Positions 1-8,945 of a stretch of 64,000 nt of DNA are shown piece by piece. Both the position numbers and the translations under genes were made by a program. The notes beneath the pieces are model-generated. The model was given only the letters and a program-made list of their open reading frames with translations. It was not told the origin of the DNA and did no database searches. Position 1 is the stretch's first letter. Each line of letters starts with the position of its first letter. The DNA is from Flavobacteriaceae bacterium CP2B (GTDB taxonomy: Bacteria; Bacteroidota; Bacteroidia; Flavobacteriales; Flavobacteriaceae). The DNA is taken from the NCBI GenBank assembly GCA_001683825.1, contig LXTR01000019.1, forward strand, positions 17,915-81,914, given 5' to 3'.

Positions 1-1362
1 CTGATCGATGACCAACATCCCCGATTTAATGGTGGTAACAATGTATTTTCTCCGCAACTGGAAGGTGGTCGCAGCTGGCCGGGCCAGCGTATCAGGATCA
101 AAAATGGTCCCGGTAATGGTATCGGATTCCAACTGCAGGCTGCTAAAACCCTTATCCCCTCCCCGGGGGGACTCCAGGCCGGAATACAGGGCTTCCCAGG
201 CACCGCCTTTTTCGGCAGGCCTGGCGTTTTCCCGGCGTGCCGGGCGGGGATCTTCCCGAAACGGGTTAAATCCCGAATCGACCGTGATCCCCGGTTGGGT
301 TACCTCCTTGTTTTGAAAGGCGTACGGGGTATCCAGGTTCCTGTCGTGTTCAAAGTCCAGTACAGGCGCCACATTAAACTGCCCCAGGCTGTGCTTTACA
401 GTAGACCGGAGGATGGCATAGAGGCTGCGCTCATCGTCAAACTTGATCTCGGTCTTGGTAGGATGTATATTGATATCTATTGTGGAGGGTTCTACCTCCA
501 GGTATAAAAAATACCCGGGAAGGGTGTCAGACCGGATCAGCCCTTCGAAAGCAGCGACCAGGGCATGGTGGAGGTACGGACTTTTGATAAAGCGGTTATT
601 GACGAAGAAAAATTGTTCGCCCCGGCTTTTCTTGGCAAATTCAGGTTTGCAGACAAAACCAGAAACATTTACTACCTGGGTGGCTTCTTCCACAGGCACC
701 AGCTTTTCGTTGGTCTTGCTCCCAAACACATGCACGATTCGTTTTCGCAGTGTTGCCGACGGCAGGTTAAAAAGTTCGCTGCCGTTGTTGTAGAAATGGA
801 AGGCCACGTCGGGATGTGCCAGAGCCACCCTGTGGAATTCATCGGTGATATGGCGCAACTCCACCTTGTTGGATTTTAGGAAATTGCGGCGGGCCGGGAT
901 ATTAAAAAAAAGGTTTTTCACAGAAATCGAGGTCCCCACAGGGGTAGCCGCCACCTCCTGGGCCATCACTTTGCTTCCTTCTATCCTGAGGTGGGTCCCC
1001 AGTTCTTCCGTCCCGGGCCTGGTGTGCATTTCGACGTGGGCGATAGCCGCAATGGAGGCCAGGGCCTCTCCCCGGAACCCTTTGGTGTGGAGGGCAAATA
1101 AGTCTTCCGCGTTGCGGATCTTGGAGGTAGCGTGTCGCTCAAAACTCAATCGCGCATCCGTGGGGCTCATCCCACTACCATCGTCAACGACCTGTATCAG
1201 TGTTTTGCCCCCGTCTTTTACGATCAGTTTCACGCTGCCCGCCCCGGCGTCTATGGCATTCTCCATCAACTCCTTGACCACAGAGGCAGGACGTTGCACC
1301 ACTTCCCCCGCGGCAATCTGGTTAGCCACATGATCCGGCAAGAGTTGGATGCGGTCTGCCAT
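1..1362 (-). CDS. mutL: DNA mismatch repair protein MutL (C-terminus cut by window edge)
   Basis: MutL couples MutS mismatch recognition to strand incision and removal. The reading frame is open from the ATG at 1362 to the window edge, giving 454 codons of a protein usually about 600 residues long. The N-terminal GHKL ATPase is intact: ELMENAIDAG (residues 31-40, catalytic Glu and Mg-binding Asn), DDGSGM (60-65) and GFRGEAL. The last visible residues (QLRRKYIV...GMLVIDQ) are the start of the dimerisation domain, so only the distal part is missing. Its ATG overlaps the stop of the upstream small gene by one base (TAATG), which suggests translational coupling within an operon starting near 3056. 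Confidence 0.96.
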   Translation of the reverse strand, partial: MADRIQLLPDHVANQIAAGEVVQRPASVVKELMENAIDAGAGSVKLIVKDGGKTLIQVVDDGSGMSPTDARLSFERHATSKIRNAEDLFALHTKGFRGEALASIAAIAHVEMHTRPGTEELGTHLRIEGSKVMAQEVAATPVGTSISVKNLFFNIPARRNFLKSNKVELRHITDEFHRVALAHPDVAFHFYNNGSELFNLPSATLRKRIVHVFGSKTNEKLVPVEEATQVVNVSGFVCKPEFAKKSRGEQFFFVNNRFIKSPYLHHALVAAFEGLIRSDTLPGYFLYLEVEPSTIDINIHPTKTEIKFDDERSLYAILRSTVKHSLGQFNVAPVLDFEHDRNLDTPYAFQNKEVTQPGITVDSGFNPFREDPRPARRENARPAEKGGAWEALYSGLESPRGGDKGFSSLQLESDTITGTIFDPDTLARPAATTFQLRRKYIVTTIKSGMLVIDQ

Positions 1363-1652
1363 TAGTTATTAAAGAATATGGATAGGTCAAAATCAATGAT
1401 GTAGAGGAAAATCAGGACGAGGATTGCGATGATGATCAGCAACCGGGTATTCAGGTGGCGGTCACCAGCCTTCCGCATATCGGCCATAGCACTGGTGAAC
1501 CTCCCTTTCAGGCCTCCCGGGGAATCGAGGGTCGTGCGGAATTTATCGAGTTTACGCTCAATCCTAAAGGGGTTGCCCTCTCCTTTGTCATCGTAATAAC
1601 GAGGTGAATAGCTGAATTTTTTATTCTTTCGTAATTTGGTGAATCTTCCCAT
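1362..1652 (-). CDS. Small single-pass membrane protein between ribH and mutL
   Basis: A protein of 96 residues with a basic N-terminus (MGRFTKLRKNKKFSYSPRYY), a charged middle and one hydrophobic C-terminal helix (about residues 72-90), so probably a C-terminally anchored membrane protein. I chose the ATG at 1652 because the upstream alternative at 1685 adds a non-conserved-looking stretch. Relatives at this position in flavobacteria are sometimes labelled 'riboflavin synthase subunit beta', apparently carried over from the neighbouring ribH; nothing in this sequence resembles that enzyme. Function unknown. The stop overlaps the mutL start. Confidence 0.8.
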   Translation of the reverse strand: MGRFTKLRKNKKFSYSPRYYDDKGEGNPFRIERKLDKFRTTLDSPGGLKGRFTSAMADMRKAGDRHLNTRLLIIIAILVLIFLYIIDFDLSIFFNN

Positions 1653-1788
1653 GCCTCTCTCGTTATCAAAGGTACTTAAAATCAAAAAAAGTGGCGAGGG
1701 ATGCTTCCCAAAAATTGTTAACAGTTTCCCCCAAGAGTGGGCCTCCGGGGGTATGTGGGCCCTAACATGGTACGTGAGGGGGGAGGTA

Positions 1789-2271
1789 TTAAGTGCCCAG
1801 GGAAGCCATTTTTATGGCAGCGATGGCCGCTTCGGTACCTTTGTTGCCGTGTTTGCCCCCACTGCGTGCCTCGGCCTGGGCCAGGGTATCATCGGTCAGC
1901 ACGCAAAAGATCACAGGGATACCAGTCTGTACGTTCAGGTCTTTGACCCCCTGCGCCACCGCGCTGCACACATAGTCGAAATGGCTGGTCTCGCCCCGTA
2001 TGACACTACCGATGGCTATAACGGCATCCAAGCTGAGTGTCCTGATCATTTTATGGCAGCCGAACGTGAGTTCGAAGCTTCCGGGGACGTTCCAACGGGT
2101 AATATTCCCCGGGGCCACCCCACAGTCAAGGAGGGCGTCTCTGGCACCGGTGAAAAGGTTCTCAGTAATGGCTGCATTCCACTCCGAAACCACCAGGCCT
2201 ATCCGCATCGCACCCGCTTCCGGGAGTACTGCCTTGTCGTATTCAGAAAGGTTTTTGTTTTCGGTAGCCAT
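1789..2271 (-). CDS. ribH: 6,7-dimethyl-8-ribityllumazine synthase
   Basis: Penultimate enzyme of riboflavin synthesis; condenses 5-amino-6-ribitylaminouracil with 3,4-dihydroxy-2-butanone 4-phosphate. It has 160 residues, the usual length. Family motifs are present in order: VSEWNAAITENL (substrate-binding Trp and Asn), the VPGSFEL loop, GSVIRGETSHFDYVC with the catalytic-loop His, PVIFCVLTDDTLAQAEARSG and the closing KGTEAA. Its ATG overlaps the stop of the upstream TPR gene (TAATG at 2269-2273), so the two are probably translationally coupled. Confidence 0.96.
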   Translation of the reverse strand: MATENKNLSEYDKAVLPEAGAMRIGLVVSEWNAAITENLFTGARDALLDCGVAPGNITRWNVPGSFELTFGCHKMIRTLSLDAVIAIGSVIRGETSHFDYVCSAVAQGVKDLNVQTGIPVIFCVLTDDTLAQAEARSGGKHGNKGTEAAIAAIKMASLGT

Positions 2272-3035
2272 TACGCCCCTTTTTGGGCCATCCCGATAAA
2301 GACATCGATGGTACTGGCCGCGTTAGAATCAGGGTATTCCTCCTTGATCCGGCGGAAGTAACCCAATGCTGTTTCGTTCTGGTTGAGCTCCATGGCGGCA
2401 ATTCCCGCCTTGTAAAGGTACCTTGGGGTGGTAAACTCGTTATCACTGTGCTTAAAAGCGCTTTCGTAGTAGCCCAGGGCTTCCCCCGGTTGCCCCAATT
2501 GCATGAACGCATCGGCGATGCCCCCTTTTGCGAGGGCCCCCAGGATCGCATCGTCTGACTTAAATTGTTCCAGGTGCTTGATCGCCTGCTCGTATTGCTG
2601 CATGTTCAGGTACGCCATTCCCGCGGAATAATTGGCCAGGTTGGCGGCTTTGGTACCACTGTATTCATCTATGATGTCCAGGAAACCGTATTTCCCTTCG
2701 GCTCCGTTCAGGGCAAGGTTGTACAGCGAATCTTTGGCCGTGGCGTTCAGGGCCTGGTCAAAATATTGCTGCGGGTAGTACAGTTCGTTCGCCGCACTTT
2801 CCTCGCGCGGGCTCTGAACAAATTGGTTATAGGCCAGATACCCCAGTACGACCACCGCTACCACGCCAATGGCACCAAGGATGTAATTCTGGTTTTTGGA
2901 AACCCACTGCTCCGAGCGGGAAGCACTTTCATCCAGGGTGGTAAAAACTTCTGCCGTGGCGCTTTTCTCGGTCTCGAGTTGCGCTTCCTCCGCTTTGCTT
3001 TTCGGTTTATATCCTCGTTTCTTGTATGTAGCCAT
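2271..3035 (-). CDS. Membrane-anchored tetratricopeptide repeat protein
   Basis: A 254-residue protein: a charged cytoplasmic N-terminus with a Lys-rich start, one transmembrane helix at about residues 53-70 (YILGAIGVVAVVVLGYLAYN), then TPR-like helical repeats to the C-terminus (for example GMAYLNMQQYEQAIKHLEQF and the GEALGYYESAF repeat). The architecture resembles the YfgM/TPR_21 type of periplasmic scaffold. First gene of the minus-strand operon continuing into ribH, the small membrane gene and mutL. A TAnnTTTG box lies at 3056-3063, about 20 bases upstream of the ATG. Confidence 0.85.
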   Translation of the reverse strand: MATYKKRGYKPKSKAEEAQLETEKSATAEVFTTLDESASRSEQWVSKNQNYILGAIGVVAVVVLGYLAYNQFVQSPREESAANELYYPQQYFDQALNATAKDSLYNLALNGAEGKYGFLDIIDEYSGTKAANLANYSAGMAYLNMQQYEQAIKHLEQFKSDDAILGALAKGGIADAFMQLGQPGEALGYYESAFKHSDNEFTTPRYLYKAGIAAMELNQNETALGYFRRIKEEYPDSNAASTIDVFIGMAQKGA

Positions 3036-3055
3036 GCTTACTTTAATTGGTCGCG

Positions 3056-3063
3056 CAAAAATA
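3056..3063 (-). promoter_or_regulatory. -7 promoter box (TATTTTTG) for the TPR-ribH-mutL operon
   Basis: On the minus strand the sequence reads TATTTTTG, an exact match to the Bacteroidota -7 consensus TAnnTTTG, ending 20 bases before the TPR gene start codon. This would give a leader of roughly 15 nt. Confidence 0.6.
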
Positions 3064-3158
3064 AAGGTTTTATCAAAACCTGAAGACTAATTATTCGTTA
3101 TTTTTCGATAATTTGCAGCCCTCGCAGCCGTAAAAATTTAATTTCTTCCCCAGACCGA

Positions 3159-4238
3159 ATGTTTTTAAAGAAGCTATCGCTTGTCAACTACAAAAATTTA
3201 GACAGTAAGGACTTTGAATTCGACACAAAGATCAATTGCCTGGTGGGTAACAACGGCGTGGGGAAAACCAATGTGCTCGATGCCATTTACCACCTCTGTT
3301 TTGGCAAGAGTTATTTTAACCCCATCAGCACCCAGAATATCCGGCATGAGGAGGATTTTTTTGTGATAGAAGGTATTTTCGAAAAAAACGAAAAGGAAGA
3401 GAAAATTGTATGCAGCCTCAAAAAGGGGATGAAAAAAGTCATCAAGCGGAACGGGAAGGTCTATGAACGGCTATCAGACCATATCGGGCTGCTCCCGCTG
3501 GTAATGATCTCCCCGGCAGACCGGGACCTGATCATCGAAGGGAGCGATACCCGGCGGAAGTTCATGGATGGGGTCATCTCCCAGTCGGACAAGGAATACC
3601 TGCAGGCCCTTATCAATTACAACAAAGTGCTTATGCAGCGAAATTCGCTGCTCAAGTACTTCGCGGCCAACCACACGTTTGACCAGGCCACCCTGGATGT
3701 TTACAACAGTCAATTGCACACCTATGGCAGCCAGATATACGAGAAGCGCAAGGTCTTTATAGCCGCATTCCTGCCCGTTTTTGAAGAACAATACCGGGCC
3801 ATCTCCGGGCGCCGGGAGCGCATCAGCCTCGGGTATGAAAGCCAATTGCACGAAGGGGACCTGAAGTCGCTGCTGGAAAACTGCCTTGAAAAGGACCGCG
3901 CCTTGCAATATACCAGCACAGGGATACACAAAGACGACCTGAAATTTGAGATCTCGGGCCACCCCATCAAAAAATTTGGTAGCCAGGGGCAACAGAAATC
4001 CTTCCTTATCGCCCTTAAATTTGCACAGTTCCACTTGTTACAACGACAATCGCAGACCACCCCCATCCTCTTGCTCGACGATGTTTTTGACAAGCTGGAC
4101 GAGCAGCGGGTCGCCCATATTATCAGCCTGGTAGACGACAAGAACTTTGGGCAGCTCTTTTTGAGCGATACCCACCAGGAACGGACGGAAACCATTGTTA
4201 AAAACGTTCACCAGACGTATAAAATTTTTAACTTGTAG
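3159..4238 (+). CDS. recF: DNA replication and repair protein RecF
   Basis: RecF is an SMC-like ATPase that, with RecO and RecR, loads RecA at single-strand gaps. It has 359 residues, typical for the family. The Walker A motif GNNGVGKT is at residues 30-37, the signature region FGSQGQQKS lies in the C-terminal half, and Walker [13 protein letters not shown] lies near residue 303. It is divergent from the TPR-ribH operon. A lipoprotein gene begins two bases after its stop, with a DUF721/DciA-like gene beyond it. No dnaA or dnaN is adjacent, so this is not the classical origin arrangement. Confidence 0.96.
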   Translation: MFLKKLSLVNYKNLDSKDFEFDTKINCLVGNNGVGKTNVLDAIYHLCFGKSYFNPISTQNIRHEEDFFVIEGIFEKNEKEEKIVCSLKKGMKKVIKRNGKVYERLSDHIGLLPLVMISPADRDLIIEGSDTRRKFMDGVISQSDKEYLQALINYNKVLMQRNSLLKYFAANHTFDQATLDVYNSQLHTYGSQIYEKRKVFIAAFLPVFEEQYRAISGRRERISLGYESQLHEGDLKSLLENCLEKDRALQYTSTGIHKDDLKFEISGHPIKKFGSQGQQKSFLIALKFAQFHLLQRQSQTTPILLLDDVFDKLDEQRVAHIISLVDDKNFGQLFLSDTHQERTETIVKNVHQTYKIFNL

Positions 4239-4239
4239 T

Positions 4240-4662
4240 ATGAAAATAGCAAGGGCTTTTCTGGGGTTGTTACTGCTTTCCGCGAGCTGTGGCAACCAGC
4301 TTTCGGAGACCGAACTGGGCTGGTTGGAGGGCTATTGGGAAATTGAGGAAGTGGTAGGACCCGATGGCCGCAGCAGGGAATACGGCCTGAACGCCACTAT
4401 CGACTATTTCTCTCTGGAGGGAATGCGGGGCTACCGAAAAAAGGTACAGCCCCAGATAGACGGTACCTTTATCACCTCCGATGACGCGGTGCGCTTTGAA
4501 TTACACCCTCAGGAGGGCCAGATTCTTATGTTGTACCGGCATGGGGAGGAGGCATGGGAAGAACAATTGATCGCCCTGGATTCTATGGCTTTCACAGTAC
4601 GAAACACCGACAATATAAGCTACCATTACAAGCGCTACCAACCCTTAGTGACCCATGAGTAA
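4240..4662 (+). CDS. Small predicted lipoprotein, function unknown
   Basis: 140 residues starting at the ATG at 4240, one base after the recF stop. The N-terminus is a lipoprotein signal (AFLGLLLLSASCGN) with the lipidated Cys at about residue 17. The mature part is a compact domain beginning ELGWLEGYWEIEE, which looks like the start of a lipocalin-like or related beta-barrel fold; I do not recognise a named family with confidence. Its end overlaps the next gene by 8 bases, so it sits in a recF-lipoprotein-DUF721 transcription unit. Confidence 0.82.
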   Translation: MKIARAFLGLLLLSASCGNQLSETELGWLEGYWEIEEVVGPDGRSREYGLNATIDYFSLEGMRGYRKKVQPQIDGTFITSDDAVRFELHPQEGQILMLYRHGEEAWEEQLIALDSMAFTVRNTDNISYHYKRYQPLVTHE

Positions 4663-4951
4663 AAAGAAAGACGAAGACCATTCCCTGGGGGGCGTGCTCC
4701 GGGAATTCATCAGCAGGAACAAATTGCAGAAAGGCATCGACAGGGTAAACGCCCGCGAAGCCTGGAAAAGCCTGATGGGCAATGGGGTAAATAACTACAC
4801 TACTTCCGTGGAACTCAGGAACGAGACCCTCTTTGTATCCCTTTCTTCATCAGTGTTAAGGGAAGAACTGAGCTTAGGAAAGACCAAGATCATCAGCATG
4901 CTCAATGAAGAGCTGGGCCGGGAGCTGATCAAGAAGCTGGTCCTGCGATAA
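4655..4951 (+). CDS. DUF721 (DciA-like) protein
   Basis: 98-residue protein of the DUF721 family; DciA, a member, is the ancestral loader of the replicative helicase DnaB in bacteria lacking DnaC or DnaI. The visible features are the N-terminal LGGVLREFI region, the AWKSLMG stretch and the hydrophobic LFVSLSSSVLREEL segment followed by KTKIISMLNEELG, the usual KH-like core. It is short but within range for Bacteroidota members. Proximity to recF fits a replication or repair role. That it acts as a helicase loader here is inference. Confidence 0.85.
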   Translation: MSKKKDEDHSLGGVLREFISRNKLQKGIDRVNAREAWKSLMGNGVNNYTTSVELRNETLFVSLSSSVLREELSLGKTKIISMLNEELGRELIKKLVLR

Positions 4952-5005
4952 CCGCCACCTACCGTGGGTGCCGGTCAGGGGATGAAGTGCGAACGACCGG
5001 CGTCC

Positions 5006-5431
5006 TTAGCCTCCGTAGATCTCCCTTCCAGAGAAATGAAAAGCCCCTTCTATGGCAGCGTTCTCATCGCTATCCGAACCATGAATGGCATTCTCCCCGA
5101 TATCCCTGGCATACAGCTTGCGGATGGTGCCCTCGGCCGCCTCCTGGGGATTGGTCGCCCCTATCAGTGCCCTGAAGTCTTCTACCGCATTTTCCTTTTC
5201 CAGGATGGCGGAAACAATGGGACCTCGGGTCATGAAATCCACCAACTCACCAAAAAAGGGGCGGTCTTTGTGGATCGCATAAAACTCGCGGGCATCCCGC
5301 CTGCTTAACTGGGTGTATTTCATGGCAATGATCTTGAACCCCGCGGAGGTGATCTTTTCCAATATGGCCCCAATATGGCCGTTTTCCACCGCGTCGGGCT
5401 TGATCATTGTAAACGTCCTCTTCCCTGTCAT
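5006..5431 (-). CDS. ndk: Nucleoside diphosphate kinase
   Basis: Transfers the gamma phosphate between nucleoside triphosphates and diphosphates through a phosphohistidine. 141 residues with [13 protein letters not shown] at the N-terminus, the Kpn-type loop region, and the active-site signature NAIHGSDS (catalytic His117). I start at the ATG at 5431 because a consensus promoter box lies at 5448-5455, so the further upstream ATG at 5476 would not be transcribed. It is transcribed alone, convergent with the recF-DUF721 genes. Confidence 0.97.
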   Translation of the reverse strand: MTGKRTFTMIKPDAVENGHIGAILEKITSAGFKIIAMKYTQLSRRDAREFYAIHKDRPFFGELVDFMTRGPIVSAILEKENAVEDFRALIGATNPQEAAEGTIRKLYARDIGENAIHGSDSDENAAIEGAFHFSGREIYGG

Positions 5432-5447
5432 TTCAAAAAATTTTGTG

Positions 5448-5455
5448 CAAAAGTA
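5448..5455 (-). promoter_or_regulatory. -7 promoter box (TACTTTTG) for ndk
   Basis: Exact TAnnTTTG match on the minus strand, 16 bases upstream of the chosen ndk start codon. It decides the start: the alternative ATG at 5476 is upstream of this box. Confidence 0.6.
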
Positions 5456-5623
5456 CGCTTTCTCCCTGCAATGCACAACAATAATCTAGAGGGGGTGAAA
5501 TGGTGGCTGGCAAGGACAGGGGAGTTCCCGTATCACGGTCCTGATAATGGTCGGGGCAGGGGTACTTCCCGGGCGCTTTGATATAAAATACGCTTGAGGA
5601 ATCGGCCCGAATCTATTAAATTG

Positions 5624-5631
5624 TATCTTTG
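5624..5631 (+). promoter_or_regulatory. -7 promoter box (TATCTTTG) for the DHH phosphoesterase-gldI operon
   Basis: Exact TAnnTTTG match with only five bases between its G and the ATG at 5637. If transcription starts at the usual position the mRNA is leaderless or nearly so. Confidence 0.6.
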
Positions 5632-5636
5632 CGCGA

Positions 5637-6653
5637 ATGAATTCAAAGGATTTAAAGACCATTCGGGAACTACTGCGTGTGGGCCGTAAGATCGTCATCG
5701 TACCCCACAAGAATCCCGATGGCGATGCAATGGGCTCCTGCCTGGCATTAAAGCACTACCTCACTGCTTTGGGGCACCAGGCGGTAGTCATCACCCCTAA
5801 CGATTACCCGAGATTCCTGAAATGGATGCCGGGAAACCAGGAAGCCCTGAATTTTGAAAAAGAGGAGGAAAAGGCCAGGGCGTTGCTGGAAGATGCGGAG
5901 CTCATCTTTACCCTGGATTTTAACCATCTGAGCCGTTCCGGGGCCATGGAAGCCCCGCTTAGGGAAGCCAGGGCATCCTTTATCATGGTAGACCACCACC
6001 GGGAACCCGGTGATTATGCGCTGGTCACGATGTCGGATAGCAGCATGAGTTCTACCTGTGAAATGGTCTATAACCTGATCGAGGGGCTGGATGGGTTGGA
6101 CAATATAGACCCGGACATGGCAAACTGCCTCTATGCGGGGATTGTTACCGATACAGGTTCCTTTAAATTTTCGGCAACCACCAGCCGCACCCACAGGGTC
6201 GCTGCCGACCTGATCGACCGCGGCGCCAAAAACACGGAAATCCACAATAAGATCTTTGACACCAACACCCCCGAACGGCTACAATTGCTGGGCTGCGCCT
6301 TAAGGAACCTCATCATCCTCAAGGAATTCAACACAGCCTACATCAGCCTGCGACAGGAAGAACTCGATGCCTGCCACTATAAAAAGGGAGATACCGAGGG
6401 ATTTGTGAACTATGGGCTTACCCTGGAGGGGATCCGGTTTGCGGTCATCTTTATCGAAAACCGGGATGAAGGTATCATCAAGATCTCCTTCCGCTCCGAA
6501 GGCAACTTTTCAGTCAACGAATTTGCCAGGACCCATTTTGGCGGTGGGGGCCATCTAAATGCCGCCGGGGGCCGCAGCCACGATTCCATGGAAGCAACCA
6601 TTGCCCATTTTGAATCATTGCTGGGAACATACAGAGAAGCGTTAACCAAATGA
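5637..6653 (+). CDS. nrnA: DHH-family phosphoesterase, NrnA-like (oligoribonuclease / pAp phosphatase)
   Basis: 338-residue DHH/DHHA1 protein. The N-terminal DHH domain has VPHKNPDGDAMGS (about residues 22-34, metal-binding Asp residues), LDFNHLSR, and the DHH triad in MVDHHREPG. The C-terminal DHHA1 domain carries GGGGHLNAAGG near residue 301. NrnA-type enzymes degrade nano-RNAs and 3'-phosphoadenosine 5'-phosphate; assignment to that subgroup rests on length and motif layout. Its stop overlaps the gldI start (ATGA). A -7 box five bases upstream of the ATG suggests a leaderless transcript. Confidence 0.9.
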   Translation: MNSKDLKTIRELLRVGRKIVIVPHKNPDGDAMGSCLALKHYLTALGHQAVVITPNDYPRFLKWMPGNQEALNFEKEEEKARALLEDAELIFTLDFNHLSRSGAMEAPLREARASFIMVDHHREPGDYALVTMSDSSMSSTCEMVYNLIEGLDGLDNIDPDMANCLYAGIVTDTGSFKFSATTSRTHRVAADLIDRGAKNTEIHNKIFDTNTPERLQLLGCALRNLIILKEFNTAYISLRQEELDACHYKKGDTEGFVNYGLTLEGIRFAVIFIENRDEGIIKISFRSEGNFSVNEFARTHFGGGGHLNAAGGRSHDSMEATIAHFESLLGTYREALTK

Positions 6654-7213
6654 AACTATTTATTTTTCTCGGATTAGGCCTCATCCTGCTTTCCTGTGGA
6701 GGGCCCGAACCCAGGAGGCCGGTCAAGGTACGGTCGGGCAGTTTTATGAAGGAATCGGTAGCGCGAAACCGTGCATTGCTGGCCCAGGAAGAAACCAGGA
6801 TCAGGGACCTTATGGCATTGGACAGCCTTCATGAGTACCAGTCGTCTGCCTCCGGTTTCTGGTACTTTCACCAGGAAAAAAACGAAACCACGGACTACCA
6901 TCCCGTTCCGGGAGACCTGGTGACCTTGCAATACGATATCCTGAGCCTTGAAAACGACACCATATACAGCCGGGAAGAACTGGGCGTGCAACACTACCTG
7001 GTAGACAAGGAAGACCGGGCACATATATTCCCAGGCTTGCGGAATAGTATCAAGCTGCTGAAAGAAGGGGAAACCGCCACGTTTTTATACCCCTCGTCCC
7101 TGGCTTTCGGCTATCCGGGAGATCATCGGAAGATAGGCCCCAATGTGCCCATCAAAGCCACGATCACCTTATTGCAGGTAGAAAAACAACAAGATAGTAT
7201 CCAAAACCAATAA
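6650..7213 (+). CDS. gldI: Gliding motility lipoprotein GldI (FKBP-type prolyl isomerase)
   Basis: 187-residue outer-envelope lipoprotein; lipobox Cys at residue 16 (LILLSCGG). The mature region carries an FKBP domain recognisable by [11 protein letters not shown], the [17 protein letters not shown] stretch and the [18 protein letters not shown] segment. GldI is needed for Flavobacterium gliding and is proposed to help fold other Gld or type IX secretion components. It overlaps the preceding phosphoesterase gene by 4 bases and is followed 5 bases later by a second prolyl isomerase lipoprotein, so the two are probably cotranscribed. Confidence 0.92.
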   Translation: MKLFIFLGLGLILLSCGGPEPRRPVKVRSGSFMKESVARNRALLAQEETRIRDLMALDSLHEYQSSASGFWYFHQEKNETTDYHPVPGDLVTLQYDILSLENDTIYSREELGVQHYLVDKEDRAHIFPGLRNSIKLLKEGETATFLYPSSLAFGYPGDHRKIGPNVPIKATITLLQVEKQQDSIQNQ

Positions 7214-7218
7214 ACAGC

Positions 7219-8325
7219 ATGAAAAAAACCTATGTATTATTAGTTGCCCTTACAGCCCTTATCTACAGCTGTAAACCCGGAAAATACGCGGATTTGGGCG
7301 ATGGCCTCTTTGCCGACATACAAACCACCAGGGGCGATATCATTGTAAAACTGGAATACGGGCGCACCCCTGTAACGGTGGCCAATTTCGTATCCCTGGC
7401 GGAGGGCACCAACCCTTTTGTGAGCGAGCAGTATAAAGATCGGAAGTACTACAACGGGGTCACCTTCCACCGGGTAATCAAGGATTTTATGATACAGGGG
7501 GGCGACCCTACCGGAACGGGAAGCGGTAACCCGGGCTACCGTTTTAAGGACGAATTCAACGACTCCCTGAGGCACGATAAGGCCGGGATCCTTTCCATGG
7601 CCAATGCCGGCTTGAAGACCAATGGCAGCCAGTTTTTTATCACCCACACGGCCACCCCCTTCCTGGATGGGAAACATACGGTTTTCGGGGAAGTGGTAGT
7701 GGGGCTTGAAGTGGTAGATACCATTGCCAACGTCAAAACCGCCGTGGCAGACAAACCGGTGGAAGATGTGGTGATGAACGAGGTACATATCATCCGCAAT
7801 GGCAAGGAGGCGAAGCAATTTGACGCGGTAGCCGTGATCAGCGATTATTTTGCCGAAGAAGAGGCCAAAATACAAGCCTTGCAAAAGGTTAAAACCGACA
7901 TGGCCCGTGAATTTGCCAACCAGGTTGTCCAGACCCAGGAACTGCCCTCGGGCCTTAAATACCTGGTACTGGCGGAAGGCGAGGGCGAAAAACCCAAGGT
8001 CGGGCAGATGGTACTGGTCAACTATGCCGGCTACCTGATGGACGGCACCCTGTTTGACAGTAATTATCCGAAAGAGGCAGAGCGCTATGGCGTATTCGAC
8101 CCCCGGCGAGAGCAAGGGGGCGGGTATGAGCCTATTCCCATGGAATATAGCCCGGAATCAAGGCTCATTGCCGGATTCCGAGAAGGAATGCTCCATATGG
8201 AAGTAGGAGATAAATGGCGGTTGTTCATTCCATCCCACCTGGGATATGGCCCCCAGGGCACCGGGCCCATCCCCCCCAATGCCGACCTGGTCTTCGACCT
8301 GGAGATCGTTGGCCTTGGCCAGTAA
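7219..8325 (+). CDS. Two-domain prolyl isomerase lipoprotein (cyclophilin + FKBP)
   Basis: 368 residues with a lipobox Cys at residue 18 ([10 protein letters not shown]). Residues of about 30-195 form a cyclophilin domain ([41 protein letters not shown]). After a charged helical linker (about 205-235), residues of about 240-368 form an FKBP domain ([50 protein letters not shown]). Two unrelated isomerase folds in one exported chain suggest a periplasmic folding helper, and the adjacent gldI suggests a link to motility or secretion machinery (inference). It is followed directly by a strong terminator. Confidence 0.93.
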   Translation: MKKTYVLLVALTALIYSCKPGKYADLGDGLFADIQTTRGDIIVKLEYGRTPVTVANFVSLAEGTNPFVSEQYKDRKYYNGVTFHRVIKDFMIQGGDPTGTGSGNPGYRFKDEFNDSLRHDKAGILSMANAGLKTNGSQFFITHTATPFLDGKHTVFGEVVVGLEVVDTIANVKTAVADKPVEDVVMNEVHIIRNGKEAKQFDAVAVISDYFAEEEAKIQALQKVKTDMAREFANQVVQTQELPSGLKYLVLAEGEGEKPKVGQMVLVNYAGYLMDGTLFDSNYPKEAERYGVFDPRREQGGGYEPIPMEYSPESRLIAGFREGMLHMEVGDKWRLFIPSHLGYGPQGTGPIPPNADLVFDLEIVGLGQ

Positions 8326-8333
8326 AAAGACAT

Positions 8334-8362
8334 AAACCCCGTACCAGACGGGGTTTTTTTTT
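8334..8362 (+). terminator. Rho-independent terminator after the gldI operon
   Basis: A perfect 9-bp stem AAACCCCGT (8334-8342) pairs with ACGGGGTTT (8348-8356) around a 5-base loop and runs into an uninterrupted T tract to 8362. Confidence 0.9.
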
Positions 8363-8379
8363 GATGTAGCGGCAAGGCT

Positions 8380-8841
8380 TTATTTCCAGTTCTGGGATTT
8401 AAGCTTTACCGTAGCCTTCAGAATGTCCTTCTGCGAGATCTGCCCGGCCAACTTCCCATTTTCGACGATCGGGAATCGCCTCCTTTTGGCTTCCAAAAAT
8501 TTATTGGCCGCGTCAAAGATGTTCATGTTCCCGTCTATGGTTTCCACGTTCCTGACCATATGGTGTTCTACCCTGGCATTTTCTAGCGGCATATTGTAAT
8601 ACCTGCTCTCCGAAATGTGTTTGATGCAATCCCCTTCGGAAATGATGCCCACCAGTTCATTCTTTTCATTTACCACAGGCCCCCCTGATATCTTGTTGCG
8701 GATCAGCTTTTCAATAACCTCCTCCACGGATTGGTCGGGGGTGAAGGTGATGAGCTTGCGCGTCATATAATCACTTACTTTCAGCGGCACCTCATCCATT
8801 TCAGGCTGCTTCCGGCGTCCCATAAAACTTTTGATCCCCAT
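8380..8841 (-). CDS. CBS-pair domain protein
   Basis: 153 residues made almost entirely of two CBS domains: DYMTRKLITFTPDQSVEEVIEK (about residues 23-75) and VEHHMVRNVETIDGNMNIFDAA (about 90-148). Such stand-alone pairs usually bind adenine nucleotides and sense energy state. The basic N-terminal tail (IKSFMGRRKQPEM) is unusual but short. Monocistronic by position, convergent with the gldI operon. The partner it regulates cannot be read from context. Confidence 0.9.
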   Translation of the reverse strand: MGIKSFMGRRKQPEMDEVPLKVSDYMTRKLITFTPDQSVEEVIEKLIRNKISGGPVVNEKNELVGIISEGDCIKHISESRYYNMPLENARVEHHMVRNVETIDGNMNIFDAANKFLEAKRRRFPIVENGKLAGQISQKDILKATVKLKSQNWK

Positions 8842-8945
8842 ATCCCTATATTTTTAGATTGTGACAGCACTTTCTTAAATATACAGAATTTTTGGATATG
8901 CGATTCTACAAAAAGACCAATGTTTGTGCCCTAAGCTTTTATGTT

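Noticed and set aside
1636..2361. Long plus-strand frame of 241 codons
   Set aside because: It is antisense to ribH and the end of the TPR gene, which are both clear on the minus strand. Long opposite frames are common in GC-rich coding sequence.
3159..4951. Replication origin near recF
   Set aside because: No dnaA or dnaN, no cluster of DnaA boxes and no AT-rich unwinding region beside recF; the DUF721 gene alone is not evidence.
5432..5476. Longer ndk with start at 5476
   Set aside because: The promoter box at 5448-5455 lies inside this extension, and the added residues have no match in the family.
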